Positions 63,708 through 64,000 of a stretch of 64,000 nucleotides of DNA are shown here, piece by piece. The position numbers and the translations under genes were made by a program. Where the stretch lies: positions 496,001 through 560,000 of the forward strand of contig NZ_FNVZ01000005.1 of assembly GCF_900104625.1 (NCBI RefSeq), given 5' to 3'. This DNA is from Leptotrichia massiliensis (GTDB lineage Bacteria; Fusobacteriota; Fusobacteriia; Fusobacteriales; Leptotrichiaceae). Position 1 is the first letter of the stretch, and every line of letters starts with the position of its first letter. Under the pieces are notes generated by a model. The model saw only the letters and a program-made list of their open reading frames with translations. It had not been told where the DNA came from and did not search any database.

Positions 63708-64000
<293 letters not shown>

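Overview
The window is very AT-rich, with densely packed genes, strong AGGAGG-type ribosome binding sites and many Rho-independent terminators. It encodes a 2016-residue type V autotransporter with the N-terminal extension I associate with Leptotrichia, an O-antigen-ligase-like protein, and low-GC housekeeping genes (pnp, secA, groES/groEL with a CIRCE operator). Together these point to a diderm, fermentative member of Fusobacteriota, most likely family Leptotrichiaceae (Leptotrichia-like). This placement is inferred from sequence character, not from a database search.

Layout. 1-2.9 kb: a partial lipoprotein gene, an RNA 2'-phosphotransferase (KptA), a Gfo/Idh/MocA oxidoreductase and a family 2 glycosyltransferase. 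2.9-4.7 kb: a promoter, a tandem glycine riboswitch and terminator, and a Na+/amino-acid symporter. 4.8-13.1 kb: an LCM-type methyltransferase, pnp with a structured leader, pgsA, a YggT protein, HtrA protease, a two-component system and a PAP2 phosphatase. 13.4-17.9 kb: aconitase, NAD-type isocitrate dehydrogenase and citrate synthase, the oxidative arm that makes 2-oxoglutarate. 18-22 kb: a TreR-like regulator, a second two-component system and two small PepSY proteins. 22-31 kb: glucokinase, trpS, a tiny unannotated ORF pair with its own terminator, and the giant autotransporter. 31-36.9 kb (minus strand): one operon of U32 peptidase/RlhA-like, O-antigen ligase-like, SPOUT RNA methyltransferase, an orphan DhaM, rimM and trmD. 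37-47.6 kb: a DUF3290/DUF421 pair, carboxynorspermidine dehydrogenase, a BMP-type nucleoside-binding lipoprotein, pyrimidine-nucleoside phosphorylase, a small secreted protein, secA and a flotillin-like protein.

The most unusual part is 48.1-54.1 kb. It holds a second, non-canonical Hsp70 machine: a GrpE-like factor, a lidless Hsp70, and a membrane protein whose N-terminus looks like a J-domain without HPD. Directly behind it lies a pair resembling type I restriction-modification subunits: a half-size HsdS with one target-recognition domain, and an HsdM relative with no SAM-binding or NPPF/Y catalytic motif. There is no HsdR. I know of no described system with this composition. A MapP-like phosphatase and a maltose/glucose-type PTS EIICB follow. 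lysC-hom lie on the minus strand at 57-59.5 kb. At 60.6-63.2 kb an OLD-like ATPase/TOPRIM protein is joined to a D12-class DNA adenine methylase, a compact defence or modification cassette wedged in front of groES-groEL.

No tRNA, rRNA, CRISPR array or insertion sequence was seen. Many promoters share an extended -10 of the form TGnTATAAT.
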